This document shows positions 30,502-41,153 of a stretch of 64,000 nt of DNA, piece by piece (positions within the stretch are counted from its first letter, which is position 1; each line of letters opens with the position of its first letter). The DNA comes from Paramacrobiotus metropolitanus (Eukaryota > Tardigrada > Eutardigrada > Parachela > Macrobiotidae). Made by a program: the position numbers and the translations under genes. Under the pieces are notes generated by a model that had not been told where the DNA came from, did no database searches, and saw only the letters and a list, made by a program, of their open reading frames with translations. Location of the stretch: assembly GCF_019649055.1 (NCBI RefSeq), contig NW_026570230.1:744001-808000 (forward strand), in the 5' to 3' direction.

Positions 30502-32862
30502 ATGGAAACTATAAAAGCTTTTCTTTCTCCGCGCAGTATTGTAAAAAAGCCAGAACAGCAAGCTGAAAATTTGCAAGCTAGTAATGCTCAAAAACCTAAA
30601 CAGTCCGCGAAAACTAAAGGTGCACCTGTTGCCGCTAAATCAACAGCTGCACCGACTCATAATGTAAACACACGGCTTAATCAGCGCACTCGTGCTCATA
30701 ACCCGCAGCTACCGCAAATACCGCAATCGTCAGCGAAAGAACCGCAGCCGGTTGCTAGTCTTCCGGCGGAAAAGGCTTTCGCGCGCAGTAGCAAAATGCA
30801 GCGTTCACCATCGCTTATTAATACCGCTTCACAGGTCGATAATGCTCCAGAACAGGAGGAAAGCAGGCCAAATTCGCAGCTTAGCGGTGTATCTCAGTTT
30901 GACAGTATCCCGCTTGCAAGCGACAGCCGTCATTCTCATTCAGGCTCTGATATGTCGTTATCCGAAAATGCGCTTACTTTTATTGAAAAAGATCAAGGCT
31001 TATTGGCTGATCAAGAATTGCTTAATTTTGATGTTGATGAAACGCTCAGCGGTAATAACGCTATTAATCAGCAGACACCGCCTGCTGATAACAGCCAGCC
31101 TAATATAGCTAATTTTCATACTCCAGGCGAATTAAATGACGCTCAGAATGAAATCATCAATTTACGCCGCGTTAATTCTTCGCTGGAGAAAAAGCTTATT
31201 CATACTGTACATGAAGCGAAAAATGAAATTGCACAACTGCGACAGTTTATAACCGAAGCAGTTGATGCCCGCGATACGGCTCAAAGTCAGGCTGCTGATT
31301 TATTGCAACAGCGTAATGAGGCTTTCACCGTAATCGCGACAAAAGAAGAGTTTGAGAAAAAGGCGCATAATTATATACGCGATTTAAAAAGGCGAATTTC
31401 TGATCACGATGATGTGGTTAAGCAATATAAGGAGGTTAAGCAAGAGCTGTATGAAAAGCTGCAAATTACAGAGCATATGGCACAGGAACATAAGGCTAAA
31501 TTAATTACATGCGAAGGCGAATTAAATAAAGCACTCGAACGTCAGCGCAAATTGTTGGAAGAACAAAGCTTAAATGTGACTACTGTACGTAAGGCTAATG
31601 AAACCGCTGATTATTACAAAGAACAATCAACCCGTTTAGAAGGCGCTTGTGTAAATTTAGAAGCTAGACTTGAACTGTCTGAAAAGGCGAGCGAAGAAAT
31701 GTTTCAAGAATTACAGGCTTATAAATCTAAGCGAAACTATTTCTCTGTTACAAAGGCTATCAGTACGCAAACTGATAATACTATCCCAGCTATCCAGGCT
31801 CCAATTTCATCTGCACCACCTTCACGCTTTTTTCCGACCGCACGTGATACTGGCAGCATGCCATCGGCTCAGTGCAGTGTACTTCCGGGTTTGTCTGGCA
31901 ATGCACCTGCACCGGCTATCACAGTATCAGATCTTACGCAAGCTTTAAAAGCGAATAAGAAGTCACCAGATTTTAAGGCAAAATTCAAAGGCGATAAGAA
32001 TGAAGTTGAAGGATTTTTAGAATTGTTCGATTTAAACGCGAAATATGGTCATTGGGATGAAGATGAAAAGTCAGCCGCTTTTTCAACGCTTTAGAAGGCG
32101 ATGCAGCTTCATGGTTCAAGGTCGCGATTGTCGGCCCAAATAAACCGCAAACTTTCCCCAGTGGAGATTGGCTTTTCTGGATCGGTATTCCGATCCAGAA
32201 AAGGCTACAATGCGCTCAATGAGTTATCAAGCCGCAAAATTAAGGTTGGTAAAGAAACGCTTGACGAGTATTATCAGGCGATGATCGCTTTACGCGCTCG
32301 TGCAGGCGTAACAGATGACGCTCATTTTCTGACGTATCTGATGAAAGGCTTAGATTCGCATCACACTTTACGCCAAAATATGATTATTATGAAGCCAGCT
32401 ACACCGGCAGAATTTCTGAAAAATGCGCGATACCTTGAAGCTACTTATAAAGATGATGATAATTTCGCTTATGGCAATCAAGCACAGGCATCACAGGCTA
32501 AACCGCTTTCATATGCACAAGCAGCCGTTAATAGTGGAAATAAAGCTAATAATTTCAAGCGTAATAAGCCATTCAAACCGCAATTTAATAAAGGCAATAC
32601 TCAACAAAATACTAACGCGAATAATCCCCCACACGCTCAAGTACCTAATAATGTACCGGTAAATTATAATAATCACGCGCAAAATAATGCAGCTAATAAT
32701 ACCGCTAATCAAAATGTACGCCGTCCAGGCATTGCTTATTGTGCAAACTGTGATGTCGAAGGTCATTCACGTCAAGCGTGCAGATATGAAGGCGTTCCGC
32801 AAAGTAAAACCCAGTGTGGTGCAAGTTTCACTGGCCCACAACTGGTGAGAGGCGTACTTTAA
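30502..32862 (+). pseudogene. gag of the 12-kb gypsy element
   Basis: The frame 30502-32094 starts MKtype ATG and is Gln/Lys/Ser-rich and disordered to about residue 200. A long coiled coil follows (about 205-410, IINLRRVNSSLEKKLIHTVH), then the first part of the retrotransposon gag (capsid) domain. The frame shifts at a T run (32079-32083) and again near a perfect 14-bp hairpin (32172-32203). It then continues to 32862 with the rest of the capsid domain (TLDEYYQAMIALRARAGV), an Asn/Gln-rich linker and a CX2CX4HX4C zinc knuckle (YCANCDVEGHSRQACR). The protein should assemble the particle and bind RNA. Whether the breaks are real or sequencing errors is open. Confidence 0.85.
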
Positions 32863-33280
32863 AAGAATTCACAGAATGGAAAGCTAATCGCAGTAATGCC
32901 AATAGTCCTACAGGTAGGACTACAGGCGCATCGACCCCTTCTGGTGGTCCTAGCTTAGGCGGTCCTTCGCCGGCCCGGCAGCGTGCTCCGTCCGGTGCCA
33001 GCGTTAATTCACAGTTTGATACGGCTTCAGAATACAGTGAAGGCGAAACTTCGGCGTTAAACAGCTCATCTGATGAGTCTTTAAACGCGTAAGGGGCGCA
33101 TACTCCGGCTATGCAACCCCCTTCCCACCGTCTCCGCCGGATAAGGTTGAGAAGGAATGCATAATTCAAAGCGCGGGAATATATGGCTACATAATACGCA
33201 ATTGTTCATGTAATCTCTCACAAGCTCATACAGATACACAAAATTTCCGCGTAAATTATAATGAACCTTTTAAGGCAAAA

Positions 33281-34738
33281 ATGCTTAATCACGACGCTTA
33301 TGTAAATAATATTCTAGTAAAAATTGTAATCGATACAGGCGCCGAAACAAGCTTTATATCTGAACAGTTTTGTAAGAAAAATAATTTAAGCACGCTTCCC
33401 ATTAAAAAGCCTTTTCATATACGCGGTATCGGCGGTGTGTGCGCATTTTGTGTTACACACTACTGCAACGCTTCAATAACAATTAATAATTGTACGCTTA
33501 ATCATTCCATGTTTGTAAAGCCCGCACGAGATGGTATTCATGTTTTATTAGGCCAGGACTTTTTAAGCCAGGCTAATTATGAAGTTAAGGCGAATAAAAT
33601 AATTAATTTTCATGTATTGCAGGAAAAGCTTGTAAATTGTAATGTAACTAGTCTGGGCGAAGTGCAGTCGGCCGCTGCAGTTCCGCCACAACAGGCTTTT
33701 TCCGCTACAAATTTTACAGGTGTACCTGTATCAAATACGCGCGTATCACGTAAAATGCCTTCTGCAGAGGCTCATGCCAAAAATGTTATTTACAGGGACC
33801 ATACTCGTACGGCAAAAGCTAAAAATGTAAAAACACAAGCTGTAATGACGCCTTTCCCCATACCAGTGGCACCTACGGTAGCCACTGGTAAAGGCAAAAC
33901 TAATTCATCCGCTTCTAATTCTAAGCTTTTCCCCGTACCAGTGGCACCTGACGATGCCACTGGTACGCCTACCGCTAAAAAGTCGCGAAAACAAATGCAT
34001 CGTGAGACAGCAGCGATAATGGAATATAAAAATTATGTTTCTACCTTAATGAATACTTTAAAAAAGTTCCAAGAATTAATGGCTGAACTCAATCAGGCTT
34101 ATAATGATGCTGTTAAAATTGATAATATTGAAGCTATTAAAAAGGCAAGCCAAGCACGCGCTGATGCTGAACTTGATTTGGTGAGGCGATTAGAAATTTA
34201 TGAAGAATGGCGTCAGGCTATTAATAAAGCGATTAAGCAATTTTTCGGCAAATCTGCACGCGGAATAAATAAGCCAATATGCAGGTGTGCAGATTCAATA
34301 AGCGAAGCAAGAAAATATTTGAGAGAAGTTTACGCGAAAATTAAACCTAAAGAAAAGCTACAAGTCACAGCTCGCAGACCGCCTATGAATATTGTGAAAG
34401 TAGTGCGATTTCATGATACGCTTGATTTTCCTACTGTATCGGTGCGCTATTTTAGAAAAGAGGATGAGCTGCCGCCGCTGCGGCATAATCCACATTCAGC
34501 TCCTAAACGCTCTTGTTTACCGCTAAATACAAAAAGCCGTATAATTTACCGCTTTGGGAAAACAATTCGGCTAAAGAAGAACAAGTATGGGCAGATTTTG
34601 ACCGCGTTAATAAAAGCTTTACAGAAAATGCAGATAAAATTCAAAAGCAATTGCAAAAATCAGCTAAAGTGCGTGTATGTATTGCAGATCAAGAAACAAA
34701 AGCTACGCAAACAGAAGGCGCTAATTATCTCATTGTAG
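33281..34738 (+). CDS. gypsy protease domain and following linker
   Basis: A retropepsin-type aspartic protease fills about residues 5-110, with the catalytic VIDTGAETSFIS at 17-28 and the flap/ILG-like GIHVLLGQDFL around 87. It is followed by a linker of about 300 residues that is Lys/Ala-rich and partly helical. Two imperfect repeats of FP-[IV]-PVAP-x-x-ATG encode neighbouring DNA hairpins (33865-33900 and 33945-33965). The frame is lost in an A5 run at 34531-34535, after which the coding continues in ORF 34513-35130. No separate ATG is required if it is made by frameshift or as a gag-pol fusion. An untranslated or broken interval of about 420 bp (32863-33280) separates it from gag. Confidence 0.85.
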   Translation: MLNHDAYVNNILVKIVIDTGAETSFISEQFCKKNNLSTLPIKKPFHIRGIGGVCAFCVTHYCNASITINNCTLNHSMFVKPARDGIHVLLGQDFLSQANYEVKANKIINFHVLQEKLVNCNVTSLGEVQSAAAVPPQQAFSATNFTGVPVSNTRVSRKMPSAEAHAKNVIYRDHTRTAKAKNVKTQAVMTPFPIPVAPTVATGKGKTNSSASNSKLFPVPVAPDDATGTPTAKKSRKQMHRETAAIMEYKNYVSTLMNTLKKFQELMAELNQAYNDAVKIDNIEAIKKASQARADAELDLVRRLEIYEEWRQAINKAIKQFFGKSARGINKPICRCADSISEARKYLREVYAKIKPKEKLQVTARRPPMNIVKVVRFHDTLDFPTVSVRYFRKEDELPPLRHNPHSAPKRSCLPLNTKSRIIYRFGKTIRLKKNKYGQILTALIKALQKMQIKFKSNCKNQLKCVYVLQIKKQKLRKQKALIISL

Positions 34739-35130
34739 AAACACCAGAAGGCGATATCCCGCTTGTAACTAACAGCGAGAACTATTTCGAAGATCAAGGT
34801 GATATAACTGAATTATTTCAGTCAATAGGCGACAAGCTTAATGAAAACGAATTATTCGCTAATAACCCGCTTAAAAATGAAGAATTATCAGCTGAAGAGC
34901 AACCATTTGCAAATAAGCCAGAATGCGAAGAAATTAGCGAAAAAGATAAAGAAAGATTCAGGCTCAAAATGGTGAAAGTGTATGCAGCTGATAACTACAC
35001 AATTGTACCTGGTACATCTTGGGTGTCGGCTTATGCACACAAAAAGCTAATTTGCGTACACCGCAATTTATATTTTCACCTAATCCAGCTTTATACAGCG
35101 AAGGTAGATTACTACCACTTCAGGGCTTAG
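34513..35130 (+). pseudogene. gypsy pol segment between protease and RT
   Basis: Continuation of the protease-linker frame after 34535, acidic (ADFDRVNKSFTENADKIQKQ). It ends in a segment, YTIVPGTSWVSAYA, that fits the beta-rich region preceding gypsy RT. The frame is lost again in the A5 run at 35041-35045 and continues in ORF 35019-36263. The listed start is not a genuine initiation site. Confidence 0.7.
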
Positions 35131-36263
35131 TCGAACCAAAAAATTTTCAGTTTGATATTTGCGTGTCTAATTATTCCGCTCATAAGCGTACAATAAAGAA
35201 AGGTACATGGTTAGGCGTTATCGAAACGTATGAAGAAGTTGAGCCAGATAAAACCGCTTTAACCGCTACTGCAGCTAATTATACGCCAGAAGAAGAAGCT
35301 GAAATTTGGGAAGCAATACGCGAATTTAAAATATCGGCTGACTTATCAGAAGCTGATCGTAAGCGCATCGATAACCTATTGTTTGAATTCGCTGACCTGT
35401 TGCCAACAAAATCGCGACCGTTTGGCAATGTAGATGCCTCGATAAAGCATACAATAGACACAGGCGATGCACCGGCGATAAAATCTCTGCCGCACCGCAC
35501 AAGTTGGCGCGGTAGACAGCTTATCCAAGATCACGTTGAGGAAATGCTAAAGCTTGGCATCATTAGGCCATCAACCTCTAACTGGAGTTTTCCAGTTGTC
35601 TTGGCTTCAAAGAAAAATGCAGACGGCTCAATCGGTACACGCTTTTGTGTGAATTATATACGCTTAAATAATATTACAAAGAAAAATAACTATCCGCTTC
35701 CTAAACCAGATGAGCTTCTGGATACGGCATCTGGAAATAAGCTTTACTGCAGTTTTGATTGCGAAAAAGGCTTTTGGCAGATCCCTATGGATCCGGCCAG
35801 CATCGAAAAAACAGCTTTCGTCACACCGGATGGCCTTTTCGAATTCCTTCGAATGCCGTTCGGCGTGTGCAACGGCCCCGCGACTTTTCAAGCCGCAATG
35901 GACCGTACGCTTTCAAAGCTACGAAAATTGGGAATATTCGCTTATTTAGACGATCTAATCGTCGCAGCTAAAAATATGGAAGAATTGTTGTTTAAATTAC
36001 GGCTTTTATTTGAAGCTTTACGCGCATCAGGCTTTACGCTGAAACCGGCTAAATGCCATATTGCTAAGCCGGTCCTTCATTTTTTGGGACATGTTATTTC
36101 AGAATCTGGCATCCATACCGATCCCGAAAAATTACAGCTATTAAAAATTTCCCGCAGCCTAAAACAGAAAAGCAATTACGCTCGTTTTAGGTTTAGCGAA
36201 TTATTATCGCAAATTCGTACAAAATTACGCGCCCATAACCGAAAATCTTTATGCGCTTCTTAA
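35019..36263 (+). pseudogene. gypsy reverse transcriptase
   Basis: The real frame runs from 35046 onward. The RT domain (about residues 150-340) shows MLKLGIIRPSTSNWSFPVVL, the fingers motif FCVNYIRLNNITKK and the palm motif YCSFDCEKGFWQIPM. MPFGVCNGPATFQ, the catalytic IFAYLDDLIVAA and the primer-grip HFLGHVISESG follow. Towards the 3' end the frame is lost at an A5 run (36143-36147) and a T4 run (36185-36188), so the connection domain is split. It would copy the element's RNA into DNA in the particle. Confidence 0.9.
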
Positions 36264-36554
36264 AAATGTTAATGATATTACCGATTGGAATGAAGCTTGC
36301 GATAAGGAATTTGAGGCTATTAAAACAGCGCTAATGAACGCTCCAGTCTTGGCGAAATTCGATCCAGAAAACCTACGCTAATAGAATGTGACGCTAGTAC
36401 AATAGGGATCGGCGCCATATTAAGCCAAGATGGTCATCCTGTCGCTTACGCGAGCCGCTTATTAACTACAGCTGAACGTAAATACGCGCCCACAGAACTT
36501 GAATGCTTAGCAGTTGTTTACGCTGTTCGTAAATTTCGCTATTATGTAGACTAC
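36264..36554 (+). pseudogene. gypsy RNase H, first half, frame-broken
   Basis: The strand is coding-like throughout but is split over two frames. The first contains TDWNEACDKEFEAIKTALM; the second, after an A4 run at 36368-36371, contains ECDAST-type and RKYAPTELECLAVVYAV motifs of retrotransposon RNase H. The domain is completed in the next ORF (KTDHQALVNLL). Confidence 0.8.
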
Positions 36555-38502
36555 ATGCCGTTCACCGTTAAAACTGATCATCAGGCTTTAGTTAATTTAT
36601 TACGCTCAACGTCAAGCCGCGAAGGGATGAATCCCAGGCTTGTACGATGGGCTCTACAGTTAGGCGCTTACGATATGACAATTGTCTACAGGCCAGGAAA
36701 GTACGCTCATAATGCAGACGCATTAAGCCGCGCACCTGTTGATCCCGCTGTACCGGAAGAGGACTTCGATATCCATTTCAGTACACCTACAGTACGCGTA
36801 ATCAGCATACCAGAAGCGCCAAATAGCTCTGTACGCGATGCAGAAGAACAAAATTATGTTTTTCTGCGTAATGAACAGCTTAGTGATCCAGCGTTAGAGA
36901 AAATCATTCTAGCCATAGAAGACGCTGATAAGTCACAATATCCGCTTTCACGTCCCGCTAATTATGAATTATGGAATAATGTACTTTATCGTACAGGCGA
37001 AATTAATGACCGGCATACAAGGCGCTTTGTGGTACCTAAACATTGGCGTTATGATATTTTAAAAGCGATGCACGATTCACCAGCCGGCGGCCACCTCGGC
37101 CGCGAAAAGACGCTTTCCCACATTTGTGTTCGTTATTTTTGGGAAGATATGTTCCGCGAAATTAAACGCTATTGTCGTCGTTGTCTAAAATGCCAGCTTC
37201 GTAAAGTACCGCGTAAACCGCTTCCAGGAAAACTTCAACAAATTGAAATAGGCGAGCCATGGTTTAGGCTACAACTTGACTTTAAAGGCCCGTTAAAGCT
37301 TAGCAATAATAAAAATAAATACATAATTGTGGCAATTGATCAGCTTACTAAATTTGTAATTGCTAAGGCTGTACCTGACGACTCTGCTAGAGTTGCCGCC
37401 GATTTTCTGCTTAACGAAGTTATACTTCCATACGGTGCACCGCACGAAATAAATACAGACCGCGGTACACACTTTATGTGTAGTACAATAGAGACTGTAT
37501 CTAAGCTTACTAAATTCGATCACCATTTTGGAACCGCTTATCATCCTGTAGGAAGAGGCTTAATAGAAAGGCAAATGCAGTGGATAGGTGACTGTTTATC
37601 AATTTTTGCTCAAAAACATACCGCTGAAAAATGGGATGAATTTTTGCCGTATGTTGTTGCCGCTTATAATCGTACAAAGCATAAAACCACGAGACAATCA
37701 CCGTATTATATGCTCTTCGGCCGCGAACAAACGCTTCCAGGCGATACGATCACAAAAACAAATCTGCCAGAAAATTACGCTGATATCGAAGATTATTTAG
37801 ATAGTCTTCAATGGCGATTAAAAGAGGCGCATGAAATCGCTCGTTCTCTTGCTAGCGACGACTTCCTTAAAAAAGCTGAACGCTTTAATAAGCGCCGCGT
37901 TGAACCTGATTTTTGCACTGGCGATTATGTAATGTTACGCTTACCTATTCCTAAAACAGGCAGCGAAACGCTTAAAGATAAATACGAAGGCCCATTCGAA
38001 ATAATGGAATTTTCGTATCCTAATACAGTTATTATTAGGCGCTTACGCGATCGCAAAGAGGAGCAAATTGTTAACGTAGAACGGCTTAAACATTATCATC
38101 CAGAAGATGACCAGCTTAAACCGCGATTAATATTTAAATTTCCACCTAAAATAAGCAGCTTGATAATGAAAGTGAAATAACCCCGCTTACATCTGTTGAT
38201 AATAGTACGAGTACATCTGCTAATAACAGCGTCAATAACACTCAGCAAGACCACGCTCAGCTACAGGCTAATAATCTGCAAAATAGTACTGTAGATTTAC
38301 CGCTTAACTCTGATAATAATAATTCCGGCGAAATTAACGCTGAACAGAATGCAAAAAGCGAAGAACGCGTAAACATCCGCCTAATGACTTGTTATCTAAA
38401 CAGCTTGATGAATTCTTTGATGGCGAAGATCCAAAGTTACAGGAGACGCTTAATAAATCACGCTATCCTAAGCGAACACGCAAACGTCGTTTTACACTGT
38501 GA
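36555..38502 (+). CDS. gypsy RNase H end and integrase
   Basis: Begins inside RNase H (FTVKTDHQALVNLLRST; NADALSRAP at about residue 55). The integrase follows. Its zinc-binding H-H-C-C region runs from HDSPAGGHLGREKTLSH to CRRCLKCQ. The DD35E core has LDFKGPLKLS, NTDRGTHF and GRGLIERQMQW, and a GPY/F module has YEGPFEIMEF. The annotated stop is at 38180, but after an A4 run at 38148-38151 coding continues in another frame. That frame ends in a basic tail, YPKRTRKRRFTL, stopping at TGA 38500-38502. No chromodomain was recognised. The product inserts element DNA and left the 4-bp GTAC duplication. Confidence 0.9.
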
Positions 38503-38748
38503 TTTACGCAAATAGTCGCTTAATTACAGTTAACAAACGATATCTTAGATGGTAGCTACAAGCTTATAATTGAATGCTAAATAAGGCTAAATTAATACAG
38601 GTAATTATGCAGTAGTTACGGCTTAAAATGTTTATTTCGCATTACCGTCTCAGATGGTAGCTAAAATGAACTGTAATACAGCTTTTAAACCGCATAATGT
38701 TGGTTGAATTATGCTTAAAATTATCATGCTAATAATTCCGCTTTTATC
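38503..38748 (+). other. spacer between pol and the extra gene
   Basis: Non-coding and AT-rich. It holds two further copies of the primer-binding-site-like word, CTTAGATGGTAGC at 38544-38556 and CTCAGATGGTAGC at 38649-38661. These could act as regulatory or splice-associated elements for the downstream gene, which is an inference. Confidence 0.5.
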
Positions 38749-39549
38749 TTGTTCTGCAGAATATCGCGTAAGAACATGGCGTTCTCCGGCTTATACAATC
38801 CCGACAGCTGTTTTCCTTGCAAGATCAACTTAAACAACCGCGTATGTGTCGGCTGCCTTATGAAAGGACGAGCGGAAATCGAAGATCGCGTCTACGCGTT
38901 GTACTCGGAGGCAGTATGCGGAAACTCAGAGGCTTTACTCGGCTTGAAGCATATGGGTCTGTGGAATTATGCGATGAATAACCAGCAATACCACCGCGGG
39001 ATCGCTCAGGCTATTCAGCATTTCAAGGCGAAAAACGAACCCGGCTGGCAAATGGTTGAAGCGATCGCGATTCCGTCTATCCAGTCAACTCCATCTACCG
39101 CGAATAAAGCGCTTCTTCCTCATCCGCCTAATGAATTACGCCGCGCACAGTTGAAGTACGCTGACGAAACCGAAGAGAACATCAGCGACTGGAAATCTGT
39201 CCCGCTTAAGCCGTCGTTCCAGAAAGCTTCTTCTGACGACTGGACGCGAAATGCAGATCGCCCATTGGGAACAGTACGTATTGAAAATAAACCGCGTATT
39301 GATCAAACGCTTGTTCTTTTAAAAACACAACCGGCTAATTATAACTCTGAACGCTTAAATTTGCAGAACACGGCTAACCACAGTCAAAGCGATGACCAGC
39401 GTCAGCGAGGCGATCAGCGTCAGTTCACCGAATATCGCCAGCCTACAGATCAGCGTGCAGATCGGCGTTCAGAACAGCGAACTACTCAGCAGAATACGCG
39501 CACTGGACAGTCTTCCGCTACCAGATGGGAGCCATTCCTCAGCGTATGA
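38749..39549 (+). CDS. extra gypsy gene, N-terminal part with CxxC-CxxC motif
   Basis: A 266-residue ORF downstream of pol. It starts with a small Cys cluster, CFPC at residues 21-24 and CVGC at 33-36, likely to bind zinc. A compact helical part follows (YALYSEAVCGNSEALLGLKH), then a Pro/Lys linker and a Gln/Arg/Asp-rich tail (DQRQRGDQRQFTEYRQ). It has no signal peptide or transmembrane helix, so it is not an envelope protein. The frame shifts near 39528 into ORF 39525-40250, probably the same protein. Function unknown. By position it would need a spliced or subgenomic RNA. Confidence 0.6.
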   Translation: MFCRISRKNMAFSGLYNPDSCFPCKINLNNRVCVGCLMKGRAEIEDRVYALYSEAVCGNSEALLGLKHMGLWNYAMNNQQYHRGIAQAIQHFKAKNEPGWQMVEAIAIPSIQSTPSTANKALLPHPPNELRRAQLKYADETEENISDWKSVPLKPSFQKASSDDWTRNADRPLGTVRIENKPRIDQTLVLLKTQPANYNSERLNLQNTANHSQSDDQRQRGDQRQFTEYRQPTDQRADRRSEQRTTQQNTRTGQSSATRWEPFLSV

Positions 39550-40250
39550 ACGCTATGGACCAGGCTGAAAGGATTTTTAAGCATCTCGGCTTATCCAATG
39601 CAGCTAAGACGCATGGAAGTCTAGCGATCACCTGTGAAATGTTCGTTAACCGCTTATACGCGTTTATGGATGAAGTTAATATGGAGAAAGCGATGCAGGA
39701 TGTGAATTATTACACGGATAAGCCTAAACCTGAAGACACACAGCTGATGTATAACGCTTTTCGCGCGAATGGTATGGAATCAGCTCTCAGCTTGGATACA
39801 TTCTCCAACAAAATTAACACCATCGACTATGAACGGCTGAGCCAGTTTAAGTATTTCGGCAAAACTTCCCATTTGGCGCACCTTTTCCAGTTTATCTCCG
39901 CGAAAGCTAATCCAGCTCTGATGTTGTATGCCGCGAAATGTACCGTGCATCTGATGGACATCTACCGCGATTTGAAGGCTCGCCGAAAGGCTAATTTTAA
40001 TGACCCAGCGATTAAGGCTCAGTACGATGAATTGTTTCGCTTGATGTTTGCCGCCATGTGTGGACATGCTTACAGCCATTCCCAGTTGGATAAGCGAATG
40101 AAAATGAAAGAAAATGCTGACCATCCGCTGAAGACAGTAATTACCGCGCTTGGACCGCTCACCAATGAGCAACTGCAGCTTGAAATGTTGGAAAGTGCAC
40201 GCGCACGCGGATGGCAAATAAGGCTACAAAGGCTTAGCGACCTTGGTTGA
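39525..40250 (+). CDS. extra gypsy gene, conserved accessory domain
   Basis: A 241-residue, largely helical segment (MDQAERIFKHLGLSNAAKTH at the start). Its second half contains NPALMLYAAKCTVHLMDIY and LFRLMFAAMCGHAYSHSQL, which align with the ORF at 11340-12677 in the other gypsy-related region. The conservation of a matching domain in two diverged elements suggests selection. Candidate roles are nucleocapsid-like assembly or a movement or regulatory function, but no known family is recognised. It ends in a stop at 40250, beyond which ORF 40243-40641 continues the character of the protein. Confidence 0.6.
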   Translation: MGAIPQRMNAMDQAERIFKHLGLSNAAKTHGSLAITCEMFVNRLYAFMDEVNMEKAMQDVNYYTDKPKPEDTQLMYNAFRANGMESALSLDTFSNKINTIDYERLSQFKYFGKTSHLAHLFQFISAKANPALMLYAAKCTVHLMDIYRDLKARRKANFNDPAIKAQYDELFRLMFAAMCGHAYSHSQLDKRMKMKENADHPLKTVITALGPLTNEQLQLEMLESARARGWQIRLQRLSDLG

Positions 40251-40641
40251 GAAGCCCCAGGACGCTTATCAGTACTGGACTTCAATCCTGCGACAGCGTA
40301 TGGAGACTAAGGCTTCCAAGATCACTCTTGGCAAACGCTCCCTGACGTCTCCGGAAGGCTCATCCGGATCCCCACATTTGCCACCAGGCGAACCGCTGGT
40401 TAAGCGTATGTACGTGTCTACGGATGAAGCAGCTAATGAAGCGACACTGGTGGATAAGCTGGGTAATTTGAATTTTACCGCTTCCCATATGCGTGATATC
40501 GAAAATGGAGGCGAAACTGATCAGAAAGCTGAAGGCGAAAAACTGGCTACAGATATCAAAACGGAAGGCGATAAAACTCCGAACGCTTTAAACGCTGATA
40601 TCACTGATGATGAGACGAGCGAGAAGGATAAATCGGATTAA
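40243..40641 (+). CDS. extra gypsy gene, C-terminal part
   Basis: 132 residues starting with an LVEKPQDAYQYWTSILRQRM helix, then Ser/Gly/Pro linker and an acidic Glu/Asp/Lys tail (DITDDETSEKDKSD) to TAA. Probably the C-terminus of the preceding accessory protein after a frame break around 40220, though an independent ORF is possible. Confidence 0.5.
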   Translation: MVEKPQDAYQYWTSILRQRMETKASKITLGKRSLTSPEGSSGSPHLPPGEPLVKRMYVSTDEAANEATLVDKLGNLNFTASHMRDIENGGETDQKAEGEKLATDIKTEGDKTPNALNADITDDETSEKDKSD

Positions 40642-41153
40642 AGGCGAAAATTCATGGGATTAAGGACGAATTCATGTGGATCATCCTTGGAATGGATTAA
40701 CCTTCATTTTCCTGTTTTGCTCACCCGGAATGACCAAAGTAACATGTGATGTTTTTGTTTAACTAACTCATTTCGATGGATCTTATTTTTCTTAGCATTT
40801 GTTTAGAATTTCCTTTCATTGTAAGGCAAATGGTATACTTGCGCTAACTTTGCGATAAAATTGTCCGCTTAATTGCAGCATTCGTAAACTTATACAGCTT
40901 CGCGTAACGCGCTTATTGTCTTTATTTTTGCGAATTTAGGTAAACGCTTATAGTGACTTCGGTCAGCTGCAGGCTTATACGCAGTGAAGAGACCATGCAG
41001 TCACGGGAATCCATTTCCGCGCTTCGGTCTTGCGGCTGTATCGCGAGGCTGCGGCGTGATGCAGATTCTCCCACTTGCACACTCATGCATATCGCTGGTA
41101 TCGGCACCGGGGGTGCCAGGCTCTCGGAGGACCTCGAGTCCCCACCAGTGGCA
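40642..41153 (+). other. gypsy 3' untranslated region
   Basis: No ORF with support. No classical purine-rich tract lies directly before the LTR: the last bases are CCCCACCAGTGGCA. ACCAGTGGCA also occurs at the two hairpins in the protease linker (33868 and 33947). Confidence 0.5.

Noticed and set aside
30502-38502. Programmed frameshifting as the cause of the many frame changes
   Set aside because: At least seven shifts of the same type in homopolymers, including inside catalytic domains, would make almost no product. One-base loss in runs is simpler.
38749-40641. Extra gypsy ORFs as an env gene
   Set aside because: No signal peptide, no transmembrane helix, no furin-like site; proteins are soluble and charged.
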